The notes beneath the pieces are model-generated. The model ran no database searches. It saw only the letters and a list, made by a program, of their open reading frames with translations, and had not been told where the DNA came from. The translations under genes and the position numbers were made by a program. Shown here in pieces: positions 1 through 8,388 of a DNA stretch of 64,000 nucleotides (the stretch's first letter is position 1; every line of letters begins with the position of its first letter). Location: contig CAPXSA010000002.1 in NCBI GenBank assembly GCA_948735595.1, forward strand, positions 1-64,000, read 5' to 3'. This DNA is from an uncultured Clostridia bacterium (GTDB taxonomy: Bacteria; Bacillota; Clostridia; TANB77; CAG-508).

Positions 1-1
1 C

Positions 2-232
2 AAACCAATGACTGCAAAACCTATTGGTACTCGTATGGGTAAAGGTAAAGGTGCAGTAGAATATTGGGTAGCAGCTGTTAAACCAGGAAGAGTAATGTTT
101 GAAATTGCAGGTGTTCCAGAAGAAACTGCAAAAGAAGCATTAAGATTAGCAGGAAACAAGCTATCTATTAAATGTAAGTTTGTCAAAAGAGAAACTGCAA
201 GCGAGGTAGGTGATAGTGATGAAGATAAATAA
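2..232 (+). CDS. rplP: 50S ribosomal protein L16, C-terminal part
   Basis: This is the last 76 residues of L16; the gene begins before the window. The reading frame is open from base 2 and gives the L16 signature TAKPIGTRMGKGKG followed by EYWVAAVKPGRVMFEIAG. L16 binds 23S rRNA near the peptidyl-transferase centre and A-site tRNA. Its end overlaps the start of rpmC, the usual S10-operon order (L16-L29-S17), which suggests translational coupling. Confidence 0.97.
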   Translation, partial: KPMTAKPIGTRMGKGKGAVEYWVAAVKPGRVMFEIAGVPEETAKEALRLAGNKLSIKCKFVKRETASEVGDSDEDK

Positions 233-422
233 AATCAAAGAAATGTCTTCACCAGATCTAGAAAAAGAATTAGGAGAACTAAAAAATGAATTGTTTAAAC
301 TAAGATTTAGTTTAGCAACAAATGGATTAGATAACCCTATGAAAATTAAAGAAGTGAAGAAAGATATAGCAAGAATTAAGACAGTTCTTAGAGAAAGAGA
401 ACTTGAAGAAGGGAGAAATTAA
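219..422 (+). CDS. rpmC: 50S ribosomal protein L29
   Basis: A 67-residue, helix-rich basic protein matching L29 (EMSSPDLEKELGELKNELFKLRF), which sits at the peptide-exit tunnel and contacts SRP and trigger factor. I chose the ATG at 219; a GTG at 210 is in frame but lies inside the purine-rich GAGGTAGG ribosome binding site. The gene overlaps rplP by 14 bases. Length and order are ordinary. Confidence 0.96.
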   Translation: MKINKIKEMSSPDLEKELGELKNELFKLRFSLATNGLDNPMKIKEVKKDIARIKTVLRERELEEGRN

Positions 423-424
423 GC

Positions 425-688
425 ATGGAAGAAAGAAACCTTCGTAAAACTATGATTGGTACAGTTGTTTCTGACAAAATGGATAAAACAGTAGTTGTTG
501 CTGTTAAAACTAGTGAAATGAACAAAATGTATGGAAAAATTGAAAAGAAAACATATAAGTTAAAAGCTCATGATGAAAACAATGAATGCCAAACAGGTGA
601 TAAAGTAAAAGTAATGGAAACAAGACCACTTTCTAAAGATAAAAGATGGAGAGTAGTTGAAGTTTTAGAAAAGGCAGTAATAAAGTAG
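425..688 (+). CDS. rpsQ: 30S ribosomal protein S17
   Basis: An 87-residue OB-fold protein with the S17 pattern RKTMIGTVVSDKMDKTVVV near the N-terminus and SKDKRWRVVEV near the C-terminus. S17 is a primary 16S rRNA binding protein of the 30S body. The GGGAG binding site lies inside the end of rpmC, two bases separate the genes, so the two are coupled. It is followed by a structured repeat instead of running straight into rplN. Confidence 0.97.
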   Translation: MEERNLRKTMIGTVVSDKMDKTVVVAVKTSEMNKMYGKIEKKTYKLKAHDENNECQTGDKVKVMETRPLSKDKRWRVVEVLEKAVIK

Positions 689-707
689 AATGAGAAAATG
701 AAACCCT

Positions 708-762
708 GCGGGGACACACCTTAGCCCTGAAGGAATACCTTAGGTAAAGATGTGTCATCGTT
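708..762 (+). repeat. REP-like hairpin repeat, family R1, copy a (degenerate)
   Basis: An imperfect hairpin in the rpsQ-rplN gap: GACACA at 712-717 pairs with TGTGTC at 751-756, around the core word AAGGAATAC shared with copies b, e and f. It is the most degenerate copy. No coding potential is seen. It resembles REP elements moved by REP-associated tyrosine transposases, but no such transposase is in the window. Confidence 0.6.
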
Positions 763-785
763 AGTGAACAGAAAGGAGAAGTAAA

Positions 786-1154
786 ATGGTACAACAACAA
801 AGTATCTTAAAAGTTGCTGATAACACTGGTGCAAGAGAAATTATGTGCATTAGATGTTTAGGTGGTTCATATAGAAAATATGCTGGTGTAGGCGATATTA
901 TTGTTGCTTCTGTAAAAGCAGCTATACCAGGTGGTGTTGTAAAAAAAGGTGATGTTGTAAAAGCTGTTGTTGTAAGAACTAAAAAGCCAATTAGAAGAGC
1001 AGATGGTTCTTATGTAAGGTTTGACGAAAATGCAGCAGTAATTATCAAAGAAGATAAAACACCAAAAGGAACTCGTATCTTCGGGCCTGTAGCTAGAGAA
1101 TTAAGAGATGGAGAATATATGAAAATATTATCATTAGCTCCAGAGGTTCTTTAG
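786..1154 (+). CDS. rplN: 50S ribosomal protein L14
   Basis: A 122-residue protein with the full L14 sequence (SILKVADNTGAREIMCIRCL at the start, GTRIFGPVARELRD near the end). L14 forms part of the inter-subunit bridge and binds 23S rRNA. It is preceded by AAAGGAGAAG. It heads the spc block (L14-L24-L5-S14-S8-L6-L18-S5-L15-secY). Confidence 0.98.
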   Translation: MVQQQSILKVADNTGAREIMCIRCLGGSYRKYAGVGDIIVASVKAAIPGGVVKKGDVVKAVVVRTKKPIRRADGSYVRFDENAAVIIKEDKTPKGTRIFGPVARELRDGEYMKILSLAPEVL

Positions 1155-1290
1155 AAATAAATGAAAAGCGTCGTCTTGCGTTGTCGAGTTTCAGAAAAAA
1201 TCATTCGATATACAAAGCGTATAATCTCATAATTTTTTCTTTGCTCTCCTAGCAATACTTGCTTTTGATTTATTTCCTAGATATGAAAAT
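1155..1290 (+). repeat. Nested-hairpin intergenic element, family R4, copy a
   Basis: The rplN-rplX gap holds a three-layer fold. An outer stem pairs GAAATAAATGAAAAGC (from about 1156) with GCTTTTGATTTATTTC (to about 1277). A middle stem pairs AGAAAAAAT with ATTTTTTCT. A tip pairs TATAC with GTATA. Single-strand words TTGCGTTGT and CCTAGCA recur in the copy after secY, while all three stems differ in sequence between the copies. Confidence 0.55.
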
Positions 1291-1328
1291 AAAATAATCA
1301 AATCCTAAAATGAAGAGGTGAAAAATAA

Positions 1329-1637
1329 ATGAAAATCAAAAAAGGTGACAATGTTAAAGTTTTATCTGGAAATGATAAAGGAAAAACAGGAGAAGTTTTA
1401 GAAGTAATTCCTAAGACACAAAAAGTAGTTGTCAAAGGTGTTAATATTCGTAAAAAACACGTTAAACCTAGAAAACAAGGTGAAGAGGGAGGAATTATCC
1501 CAGTAGAATGCAGCATACATAGTAGTAAAGTAAACGTAGTATGTCCAAAATGCAATAAAGCAACTAGAGTAGGATATCTAGTTGAAGGAGATAGCAAAGT
1601 ACGTGTTTGCAAGAAATGTGGAGCAAAATTGAAATAG
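1329..1637 (+). CDS. rplX: 50S ribosomal protein L24
   Basis: A 102-residue protein with the KOW motif at the N-terminus (IKKGDNVKVLSGNDKGKTGEV) and a C-terminal zinc-ribbon-like pair CPKC and CKKC. L24 starts 50S assembly by binding the 5' domain of 23S rRNA. A GAGGTG site precedes the ATG. A long antisense frame over this gene is a by-product of its composition. Confidence 0.97.
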   Translation: MKIKKGDNVKVLSGNDKGKTGEVLEVIPKTQKVVVKGVNIRKKHVKPRKQGEEGGIIPVECSIHSSKVNVVCPKCNKATRVGYLVEGDSKVRVCKKCGAKLK

Positions 1638-1658
1638 AAAGGAGGTCTGTAAAGACTT

Positions 1659-2198
1659 ATGGAAATATTAAGAGAACAATATCAAAAAGAAATTATACCA
1701 GCAATGATGAAGAAATTTAATTATAAGTCAGTAATGGAAGTTCCTAAATTAGAAAAAATCGTAATTAACATTGGTTTAGGAGATATAAAAGATAATCCAA
1801 AATCATTAGAAAATGCAGTAAATGATTTAACAATTATCACTGGTCAAAAGCCAATTATTACAAAGGCTAAAAAGGCCATTGCAGCTTTCAAACTTAGAGA
1901 AGGCGTTAATGTGGGATGCAAAGTTACATTAAGAAGTGGCAAAATGTATGATTTTGCTTATAAACTATTTAATACAGCATTACCAAGAGTTAGAGATTTT
2001 AGAGGTGTTTCAGCCAATTCTTTTGATGGAAGAGGAAACTACTCAATGGGAATTAAAGAACAATTAATTTTCCCAGAAATCGAATATGATAAAATTGATA
2101 AAATTAGAGGTATGGATATTATTTTCGTTACTACTGCAAAAAATGATGAAGAAGCTAAAGAGTTACTTTCATTATTAGGAATGCCATTCCAAGGGTAG
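1659..2198 (+). CDS. rplE: 50S ribosomal protein L5
   Basis: A 179-residue protein, the standard length, with the L5 signatures MEVPKLEKIVINIGLGD and RVRDFRGVS. L5 binds 5S rRNA with L18 and forms the central protuberance, contacting P-site tRNA. A strong AAAGGAGG site lies 12-20 bases ahead of the start, directly after rplX. Confidence 0.98.
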   Translation: MEILREQYQKEIIPAMMKKFNYKSVMEVPKLEKIVINIGLGDIKDNPKSLENAVNDLTIITGQKPIITKAKKAIAAFKLREGVNVGCKVTLRSGKMYDFAYKLFNTALPRVRDFRGVSANSFDGRGNYSMGIKEQLIFPEIEYDKIDKIRGMDIIFVTTAKNDEEAKELLSLLGMPFQG

Positions 2199-2219
2199 AC
2201 GAAAAGAAAGGAGAAATTC

Positions 2220-2405
2220 ATGGCTAAAAAGTCTTTAAAGGTAAAACAACAAAGAGAACAAAAATATAAAACAAGAGAATATAACCGTTGCAAAATTTGT
2301 GGAAGACCACATGCATATATTAGAAAATTCGGAATTTGCCGTGTTTGTTTTAGAGAATTAGCTCATAAAGGAGAAATTCCAGGAGTTAAGAAGGCAAGTT
2401 GGTAA
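2220..2405 (+). CDS. rpsN: 30S ribosomal protein S14, zinc-binding type
   Basis: A 61-residue short-form S14 with four zinc-ligand cysteines in two pairs (CKIC and CRVC) around the conserved GRPHAYIRKFGI segment. This is the zinc-dependent form typical of Gram-positive bacteria, located in the 30S head. It follows rplE and precedes rpsH as in other Firmicutes. Confidence 0.98.
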   Translation: MAKKSLKVKQQREQKYKTREYNRCKICGRPHAYIRKFGICRVCFRELAHKGEIPGVKKASW

Positions 2406-2422
2406 AAAGGAGGGAAAAATAA

Positions 2423-2821
2423 ATGAACACAACTGACCCAATCGCAGATATGTTAACAAGAATTAGAAATGCTAACAGTCAAAAACATAAAACAGTTGAT
2501 GTACCTAGCTCAAATATGAAAAAAGCAATTGCTGATATCTTATTTAAAGAAGGATATATTGCTGCTTATGAAGAAATTAATGAAAATAGTCAAGGTGTGA
2601 TTCGTATCACATTAAAATATGATGAAACAGGCGCAAGAGTAATTGATGGTTTAAAGAGAATTAGTAAACCAGGTTTAAGAGTTTATGCGTCTAAAGAAGA
2701 ATTACCACAAGTTCTAAATGGCTTAGGAATTGCTCTAATTTCTACTTCAAAAGGAATTAAAACAGATAGAGAAGCAAGACATGAAGGACTTGGAGGAGAA
2801 GTATTAGCTTATATTTGGTAA
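2423..2821 (+). CDS. rpsH: 30S ribosomal protein S8
   Basis: A 132-residue protein with the S8 start (TDPIADMLTRIRNA) and end (STSKGIKTDREARHEGLGGE). S8 binds the central domain of 16S rRNA, and in well-studied bacteria also represses the spc operon by binding its mRNA; whether that applies here is unknown. AAGGAGGG precedes it. Confidence 0.98.
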   Translation: MNTTDPIADMLTRIRNANSQKHKTVDVPSSNMKKAIADILFKEGYIAAYEEINENSQGVIRITLKYDETGARVIDGLKRISKPGLRVYASKEELPQVLNGLGIALISTSKGIKTDREARHEGLGGEVLAYIW

Positions 2822-2960
2822 GTAGCGTTAGCTGTACGAAGCTAAGTTAGTCGTTTGAACGAAGTGAGTTACGAATAACTTATGCGTAGTGAAACGAAGC
2901 AAAGCGAGTTACAGATAACTTATGCAATCGAGCAAAGCGAGATTGTGAAAGAAAATAAAA
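2822..2960 (+). repeat. AT-poor intergenic repeat, family R2, copy a
   Basis: The 158-base gap between rpsH and rplF carries two tandem variants of GAGTTACNNATAACTTATGC, each with GTTA/TAAC arms, interspersed with AGCAAAGCGAG and GAACGAAGTGAG words. A matching unit lies at 12800-12832. It has no ribosome binding site or open frame of note. Its role is unknown; dispersed copies point to a small mobile or REP-like unit. Confidence 0.5.
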
Positions 2961-2979
2961 AGCAAAGAGGTGAAAGGAA

Positions 2980-3519
2980 ATGTCAAGAATAGGAAATAAA
3001 ACTATTACAGTACCAGAAGGTGTGGAAGTTACTTTAAATGATCACCATATTACTGTAAAAGGACCAAAAGGAACATTAGAAAGAGATTTACACAAAAATA
3101 TGACTATAACTATGGAAGAAAACACGATTCATGTTACTAGACCTAATGATGAAGCTGAAAACAGAAGCTTACATGGATTAACAAGAACTTTAATCAACAA
3201 CATGATTGAAGGAGTTGTTCATGAATTCAAAAGAGAGTTAGAAATCAATGGTGTTGGTTATAGAGCTCAAAAACAAGGAAATAAATTAGTAATGAATTTA
3301 GGTTATTCTCACAATGTTGAGATTGAACCACCAGAAGGAATTACTTTTGATTTAGCTGACGCAAACCATATTACTGTTAGAGGAATTGATAAAGAAGTAG
3401 TTGGTCAAACAGCAGCTGTTATCAGAACAAAAAGACCTCCAGAGGTATATAGAGGTAAAGGTATTAAATATGCTGAAGAACATATTAGACGTAAAGAAGG
3501 TAAAGCTGGTAAGAAATAG
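2980..3519 (+). CDS. rplF: 50S ribosomal protein L6
   Basis: A 179-residue protein with the duplicated L6 fold (MSRIGNKTITVPEGVEV at the start; RPPEVYRGKGIKY near the end). L6 sits beside the sarcin-ricin loop and factor-binding site. GAGGTGAAAGG precedes the ATG. Confidence 0.98.
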   Translation: MSRIGNKTITVPEGVEVTLNDHHITVKGPKGTLERDLHKNMTITMEENTIHVTRPNDEAENRSLHGLTRTLINNMIEGVVHEFKRELEINGVGYRAQKQGNKLVMNLGYSHNVEIEPPEGITFDLADANHITVRGIDKEVVGQTAAVIRTKRPPEVYRGKGIKYAEEHIRRKEGKAGKK

Positions 3520-3572
3520 ACTATAAATCATTAAAAAACTAATGCTGTTACATTAGTAGAAAGGAGAAAATA

Positions 3573-3932
3573 ATGATTAAGAAAATCAATAGAAAGCTTG
3601 AAAGAGAAAGAAGACATATTAGAGTTCGTAATAAAATTTCAGGAACAGCAGAGCGTCCTAGATTATGTGTATATAGAAGCAACGCTAATTTATATGTGCA
3701 AATTGTTGATGATGTAGCTGGAAATACTTTAGCTCAAGCATCTACTTTAGATAAAGAAGTAAAAACAAAGCACGCTAATAAAGAAGCAGCTAAAGAAGTA
3801 GGAGCTTTGATTGCAAAAAGAGCTCAAGATAAGAAAATCAAAGAAGTTGTTTTTGATAGAGGCGGATACATTTATCATGGAGTAGTAAAAGAGTTAGCTG
3901 AAGCCGCAAGAGAAGGCGGATTAACATTCTAA
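3573..3932 (+). CDS. rplR: 50S ribosomal protein L18
   Basis: A 119-residue protein with the L18 pattern RHIRVRNKISGTAERPRLCV and VFDRGGYIYHG. It binds 5S rRNA together with L5 in the central protuberance. AAAGGAG precedes the start and the gene is tightly followed by rpsE. Confidence 0.98.
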   Translation: MIKKINRKLERERRHIRVRNKISGTAERPRLCVYRSNANLYVQIVDDVAGNTLAQASTLDKEVKTKHANKEAAKEVGALIAKRAQDKKIKEVVFDRGGYIYHGVVKELAEAAREGGLTF

Positions 3933-3949
3933 AAAGGAGGGAAAATAAA

Positions 3950-4441
3950 GTGCAATCAGAAAATACATCAGAATTAAAAGAAAAAGTAGTTGCAATCAAC
4001 AGAGTAGCAAAAGTTGTAAAAGGTGGTAGAAACTTTAGATTTAGTGCTGTTGTTGTTGTTGGTGACGAAAATGGACACGTTGGTGTAGGAAATGGTAAAG
4101 CAGCTGAAGTTCCAGATGCTATTAAAAAAGCAATTGAGGAAGCTAAAAAGAATTTAGTTGAAGTTCCAATCGTAGGAACAACAATTCCTCATGAATACGT
4201 TGGAAAATTCGGAAGTGCTAGTGTTGTATTAAAACCAGCCCAAGAAGGTTCTGGAGTTATTGCAGGTGGTAGTGTAAGACCTGTACTTGAACTAGCTGGA
4301 TATAAAGATATTAGAACAAAGGTTATTGGAACAAATAACCCAAGAAACGTAGTATATGCTACATTAGAAGGATTAAAGAGCATGAAAACAGCTGAACAAA
4401 TTGCTCATAAAAGAGGAAAAGCTGTAGCAGATATTCTATAA
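3950..4441 (+). CDS. rpsE: 30S ribosomal protein S5
   Basis: A 163-residue protein with the S5 RNA-binding core (KVVKGGRNFRFSAVVVVGD) and GSGVIAGG. S5 affects decoding fidelity and mRNA helicase action at the entry channel. The start is a GTG at 3950, nine bases after a strong AAAGGAGG site. The next expected gene, rpmD (L30), is absent. Confidence 0.97.
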   Translation: MQSENTSELKEKVVAINRVAKVVKGGRNFRFSAVVVVGDENGHVGVGNGKAAEVPDAIKKAIEEAKKNLVEVPIVGTTIPHEYVGKFGSASVVLKPAQEGSGVIAGGSVRPVLELAGYKDIRTKVIGTNNPRNVVYATLEGLKSMKTAEQIAHKRGKAVADIL

Positions 4442-4454
4442 AATGAAAAATCCA

Positions 4455-4508
4455 ACGGGGACATATTTCGTCCCTAGAGGAATACTAAGGGGAGAAATAT
4501 GTCCCCAC
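4455..4508 (+). repeat. REP-like hairpin repeat, family R1, copy b
   Basis: A near-perfect hairpin: GGGGACATAT (4457-4466) pairs with ATATGTCCCC (4497-4506), and the loop carries a second small stem (TCCCT with AGGGG) around GAGGAATACTA. It fills part of the gap where rpmD is expected. Copy e has the same loop with slightly different arms. Confidence 0.75.
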
Positions 4509-4534
4509 CGAAAATAGAAAAAAGTAGTTAAAGG

Positions 4535-4626
4535 CGCGGGACACATCTCATCCTAAAAGGATAAGAACCCGGCGTGGGACAGAGCTTATCTTTAGTAGAA
4601 AGACAAAGGGGAAAACTCTGTCCCCG
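4535..4626 (+). repeat. REP-like hairpin repeat, family R1, copies c (degenerate) and d
   Basis: Two more units follow copy b. Copy c is degenerate (GGGACACATCTCATCC then GGATAAGAACCC). Copy d pairs GGGACAGAG (4576-4584) with CTCTGTCCC (4616-4624). The arm bases differ from copies b and e (GACAGAG versus GACATAT) but pairing is kept on both sides, a covariation pattern. No L30 frame is found here. Confidence 0.65.
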
Positions 4627-4666
4627 ATAGAAAACTTAAATAAAAAATAGGAGGTGTAATCGCAAA

Positions 4667-5101
4667 ATGAATTTAGACGAATTAAAACCAGCACAAAAAA
4701 CACAAACAAGAACTAGAGTTGGTCGTGGCGTTGGTTCAGGTCTTGGAAAAACTTCAGGAAGAGGACATAAAGGACAAAAAGCAAGAAGTGGTGGAGGAGT
4801 TAGAAGAGGCTTTGAAGGAGGTCAAACACCATTATATAGAAGATTACCAAAAAGAGGATTTACTAATATTTTTGCAAACAATTACACAGAAGTAACACTT
4901 ACTATGCTTAACAAATCAAGCAAGGAAGACGTTACAGCTGAAAGCTTAATTGAAGATGGTATCATTCGTAAAGCAAATGACGGTATTGTTATTATTGCAA
5001 CAGGTACTTTAGACAAGAAAGTAAATGTCAAAGCCGTAAGATTTACTAAAGCTGCAAAAGAAAAAATTGAAGCTTTAGGAGGAAAGGCTGAGGTGATTTA
5101 A
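4667..5101 (+). CDS. rplO: 50S ribosomal protein L15
   Basis: A 144-residue protein with the glycine-rich L15 head (RVGRGVGSGLGKTSGRGHKG) and RRLPKRGFTN. L15 stabilises 23S rRNA in the 50S core. Its TAA stop overlaps the first base of the secY ATG, so secY translation is probably coupled to it. Confidence 0.98.
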   Translation: MNLDELKPAQKTQTRTRVGRGVGSGLGKTSGRGHKGQKARSGGGVRRGFEGGQTPLYRRLPKRGFTNIFANNYTEVTLTMLNKSSKEDVTAESLIEDGIIRKANDGIVIIATGTLDKKVNVKAVRFTKAAKEKIEALGGKAEVI

Positions 5102-6423
5102 TGTTTAAGACGATTATTAACGCATTGAAAACACCAGATGTAAGAAAGAGAATTTTATATACTCTATTATTAATCGTATTATTTAGACTTGGTTGCTTTA
5201 TTACAATCCCTGGTGTTGATACATTCAAATTAAGTGAAGCAATGTCAGGGGCTAATGGAATGGCAGGATTAATTAACTTAATCTCAGGTGGAGCATTTTC
5301 AAGGTTCTCTATCTTTGCTATGTCTATTACTCCATACATTACAGCCTCTATTGTTATTCAATTGTTAGGTATGGTTATTCCTAGCTTAGAAAGATTAATG
5401 AAAGAGGGCGGAGAAGAAGGAAAGAATAGAATTAACAGATATACTAAATTATTAACAGTAGTACTTGCTCTAATTGAGGGTATCGGTTTATATCTATCTT
5501 ATAGATCTTCTGGAATTTTCGTAGGAGAAGGATTTGCAACAGGAGCGCTAGTAGTTATCTCTTTAATGGCAGGAACTGCACTTTTAATGTGGCTTGGAGA
5601 ACAAATCACAGAAAAGGGAGTTGGAAATGGTATTTCTATGATTATTTTCGTAGGTATTATTTCAGGTTTACCAAGTGCAGTGACAACTATTTGGAATTTA
5701 GTAATGGGAACAGGAAATTTCAGTACAACAGGATTATTAATGGCACTAGGTGTTATTATTGGAGCAATTATCTTGGTAGCAGGAGTAATCTTTGTACAAC
5801 AAGCTGAAAGAAGAATTCCTGTACAATATGCTAAAAAAGTAGTAGGAAGAAGAATGGTAGGAGCACAAAATACACACATTCCATTGAAATTAGCAATGGC
5901 AGGTGTTATGCCAATTATCTTTGCTTCATCATTCATGACATTTCCAGCTATGATTATTCAAATGTTTGTACCAGATATTGCAAGCCAAACTGGTTTCTGG
6001 TCAGTTATTTATAATTTCTCAGTTGCTACTTCATCAGCAGGAGTACCAGTTGGATATACAATTGCGAATGCTATTGTATACTTATTATTAATTGTTGGAT
6101 TTACATTCTTTTATACCTATGCAACATTCAATCCAGCAGAAGTGGCTAATAATATTAAGAAAAATGGTGGGTTTATTCCGGGTATTAGGGCTGGAAAACC
6201 AACAGCAGACTATTTAGGTTCTGTTATTTCAAAACTATTATGGTTTGGTGGACTTTTCTTAGCAATTATTGCTATTTTGCCAATGTTAACTAGATTTATT
6301 CCAAATGTAGATTTAACATTTGGTGGAACTTCTATCTTGATTGTAGTAGGTGTTGCATTAGAAATGGTACAACAATTAGAATCATTATTGGTTATGAGAC
6401 ACTACAAGGGATTTTTAGATTAA
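5101..6423 (+). CDS. secY: Preprotein translocase subunit SecY
   Basis: A 440-residue protein with ten hydrophobic segments and the family motifs ITPYITASIVIQLL and GEQITEKGVGNGIS. SecY forms the protein-conducting channel; secG lies at 11857 in the same cluster. The start overlaps the rplO stop by one base. It is followed by a structured gap before adk. Confidence 0.98.
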   Translation: MFKTIINALKTPDVRKRILYTLLLIVLFRLGCFITIPGVDTFKLSEAMSGANGMAGLINLISGGAFSRFSIFAMSITPYITASIVIQLLGMVIPSLERLMKEGGEEGKNRINRYTKLLTVVLALIEGIGLYLSYRSSGIFVGEGFATGALVVISLMAGTALLMWLGEQITEKGVGNGISMIIFVGIISGLPSAVTTIWNLVMGTGNFSTTGLLMALGVIIGAIILVAGVIFVQQAERRIPVQYAKKVVGRRMVGAQNTHIPLKLAMAGVMPIIFASSFMTFPAMIIQMFVPDIASQTGFWSVIYNFSVATSSAGVPVGYTIANAIVYLLLIVGFTFFYTYATFNPAEVANNIKKNGGFIPGIRAGKPTADYLGSVISKLLWFGGLFLAIIAILPMLTRFIPNVDLTFGGTSILIVVGVALEMVQQLESLLVMRHYKGFLD

Positions 6424-6560
6424 ATTCGAAAGATAATCAGTATATTGCGTCGTTGGACTTCAATTGAAATTAAATCAACGTACTTTAGTACGCCTCTATT
6501 TAATTTCAATTTTGTCCGCCTAGCACTGTACTAATTCTTTTTCGAATTATGAATAAAAAT
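6424..6560 (+). repeat. Nested-hairpin intergenic element, family R4, copy b
   Basis: The same architecture as the element after rplN. The outer arm AATTCGAAAGATAATCAGTA (from about 6424) pairs imperfectly with TACTAATTCTTTTTCGAATT. The middle stem is TTGAAATTAAAT with ATTTAATTTCAA. The tip is CGTAC with GTACG. The unpaired words TTGCGTCGT and CCTAGCA are shared with copy a. Stems differ from copy a but remain complementary. Confidence 0.55.
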
Positions 6561-6625
6561 GATAAAAAGCAGTAAAGGACGGACTAATTTAAGTTCCGTC
6601 CAAAATGCGTGAAGGGAGAAAATCT

Positions 6626-7294
6626 ATGTATATTGTAATGTTAGGTGCCCCAGGTAGTGGAAAAGGAACAGCAGCTAAAATATTAGCAAAAAAGACCGGA
6701 CTTCCACATATATCTACTGGAGATATGTTTCGTGAACAAATTAAGAAAGAAACAGAACTTGGAAAGTTAGCAAATAGTTATATTTCAAAAGGGCAATTAG
6801 TTCCTGATGAAGTAACAATTAATATTGTAAGAGATAGACTTACTTGGGAAGACGCTAAAAATGGAGTAATATTGGATGGGTTTCCAAGAACTCTAGAACA
6901 AGCAAAAACATTAGATTATATCTTAAAAGAGCAGGGAAAAGAAATTACCCTTGTACCTGAACTAATTATTTCAGACCAAATTATTATTGAGAGAATTTTA
7001 AATAGAGCAACTTGCTCCAATAAGGAATGTGGAGCAATTTATAATACAAAATTTAAGCCATCTAAAGTAGAAGGTGTATGTGATATTTGTGGGGCGCCAT
7101 TATCTACTAGAACAGATGATAATGAGGAAACAATTAAAAATCGTTTAGAAGTATACCGTGAGAATTCTAAAGATTTAATTGCATATTACAAAGAAAAAGG
7201 TGTTTTAACATCTATTACACCAAAAGAGCCAACTGCTGAAAATGCTTCAGAGCAAGCAGTTGAAACTATTTTAGAAATGACAAAAAGGAAGTAA
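6626..7294 (+). CDS. adk: Adenylate kinase, zinc-lid type
   Basis: A 222-residue kinase (ATP + AMP to 2 ADP) with P-loop GAPGSGKGT at residues 7-15, the AMP-site GFPRT, and a LID domain with four cysteines (CSNKEC and CDIC), which indicates structural zinc as in Gram-positive enzymes. I chose the ATG at 6626 because GGGAG lies just ahead of it; the ATG at 6605 is upstream of that site. Confidence 0.97.
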   Translation: MYIVMLGAPGSGKGTAAKILAKKTGLPHISTGDMFREQIKKETELGKLANSYISKGQLVPDEVTINIVRDRLTWEDAKNGVILDGFPRTLEQAKTLDYILKEQGKEITLVPELIISDQIIIERILNRATCSNKECGAIYNTKFKPSKVEGVCDICGAPLSTRTDDNEETIKNRLEVYRENSKDLIAYYKEKGVLTSITPKEPTAENASEQAVETILEMTKRK

Positions 7295-7299
7295 GAAAA

Positions 7300-8070
7300 T
7301 TGGTAACGATTAAATCACAAAAAGAAATTGAAAAAATGAGAGAAGCCTGTAAATTAACAGGCTTCGTGTATCAAGAAATTGAAAAATATATTAAACCGGG
7401 AATTACTACTATGGACTTAGATCATTTTGCAGAGAAGATTATTAGAGAACATGGTGGCATTCCTGCACAAAAAGGATACCCTAGTGGCGAAAAAGGCGTG
7501 CCTGATTTCCCTGGTACCTTATGTGTTTCCATTAATGATGAAATTATTCATGGAATACCATCTAATAGAAGAGTAATACATGATGGAGATGTTGTTAGCA
7601 TTGATTTAGTAGTTTATAAAAATGGATTTCATGGAGATGCTGCAAGAACTTTTATTGTTGGAAATAGTACTCCGCAGAAGAAGAAATTGGTGGATATTAC
7701 AAAACAAGCTTTTTTTGAGGGAATTCGATATGCAGTAAAAGGAAATCGTATTGGTGATATTTCTCATGCAATTGGTGAATTCGTTGAAAAAAATGGGTTT
7801 AATGTAGTAAAAGAATTTCAAGGTCATGGAATAGGAGAAGAAATGCATGAAGATCCTGGAATTCCAAATTATGGAAAAGCAGGAAGAGGGATAAGACTAG
7901 AACCTGGCATGACTCTGGCAATAGAACCAATGGTAATGATAGGAAAACCAGACATTTGTGTCTTAGATGATGGATGGACAATTGTAACAGAAGATGAGTC
8001 TTTAGCAGCACATTATGAAAATACAATTTTAATTACAGAAAAAGAGCCAGAAATATTGACATTATCGTAA
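7300..8070 (+). CDS. map: Methionine aminopeptidase, type I
   Basis: A 256-residue enzyme that removes N-terminal methionine after deformylation. The five metal ligands are visible: Asp in VVSIDLVV, Asp in FHGDAART, His in GHGIGEEMHE, and Glu in AIEPM and in the C-terminal VTEDESLAAHYENT. The start is TTG at 7300, with AAGGAAG in the end of adk. It works downstream of def (30241). Confidence 0.95.
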   Translation: MVTIKSQKEIEKMREACKLTGFVYQEIEKYIKPGITTMDLDHFAEKIIREHGGIPAQKGYPSGEKGVPDFPGTLCVSINDEIIHGIPSNRRVIHDGDVVSIDLVVYKNGFHGDAARTFIVGNSTPQKKKLVDITKQAFFEGIRYAVKGNRIGDISHAIGEFVEKNGFNVVKEFQGHGIGEEMHEDPGIPNYGKAGRGIRLEPGMTLAIEPMVMIGKPDICVLDDGWTIVTEDESLAAHYENTILITEKEPEILTLS

Positions 8071-8160
8071 AAATGCGATATACTATACAAGATATTGTGC
8101 CTAGGTACAATTAAACTGGTTAATGAAGAACAAAATTGACCACAAATAATGGAGGAAAAT

Positions 8161-8379
8161 ATGTCAAAAGAGGATGTTATAGAAGTTGAAGGAACAGTAG
8201 TTGAAGCACTACCTAATACTAACTTTAAAGTTGAATTAGAAAATGGACATCAAATCTTAGCTCATATTTCTGGAAAATTAAGAATGAATTATATTAAAAT
8301 TCTTCCAGGCGATAAAGTAAAAGTTGAATTATCACCATATGATTTGACCAAAGGTCGTATCACATGGAGAGCAAAGTAA
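8161..8379 (+). CDS. infA: Translation initiation factor IF-1
   Basis: A 72-residue S1/OB-fold protein (SKEDVIEVEGTVVEALPNT; GRITWR near the end). IF-1 binds the A site during initiation. The ATG at 8161 follows GGAGG (8151-8155); the ATG at 8149 overlaps that site and is not the start. A small palindrome (TTGTGCCTAGGTACAA) lies in the leader. Confidence 0.98.
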   Translation: MSKEDVIEVEGTVVEALPNTNFKVELENGHQILAHISGKLRMNYIKILPGDKVKVELSPYDLTKGRITWRAK

Positions 8380-8388
8380 TAGAACCTA

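Noticed and set aside
1298..1612. Minus-strand open frame over rplX
   Set aside because: It is fully antisense to a clear ribosomal gene and has no family features.
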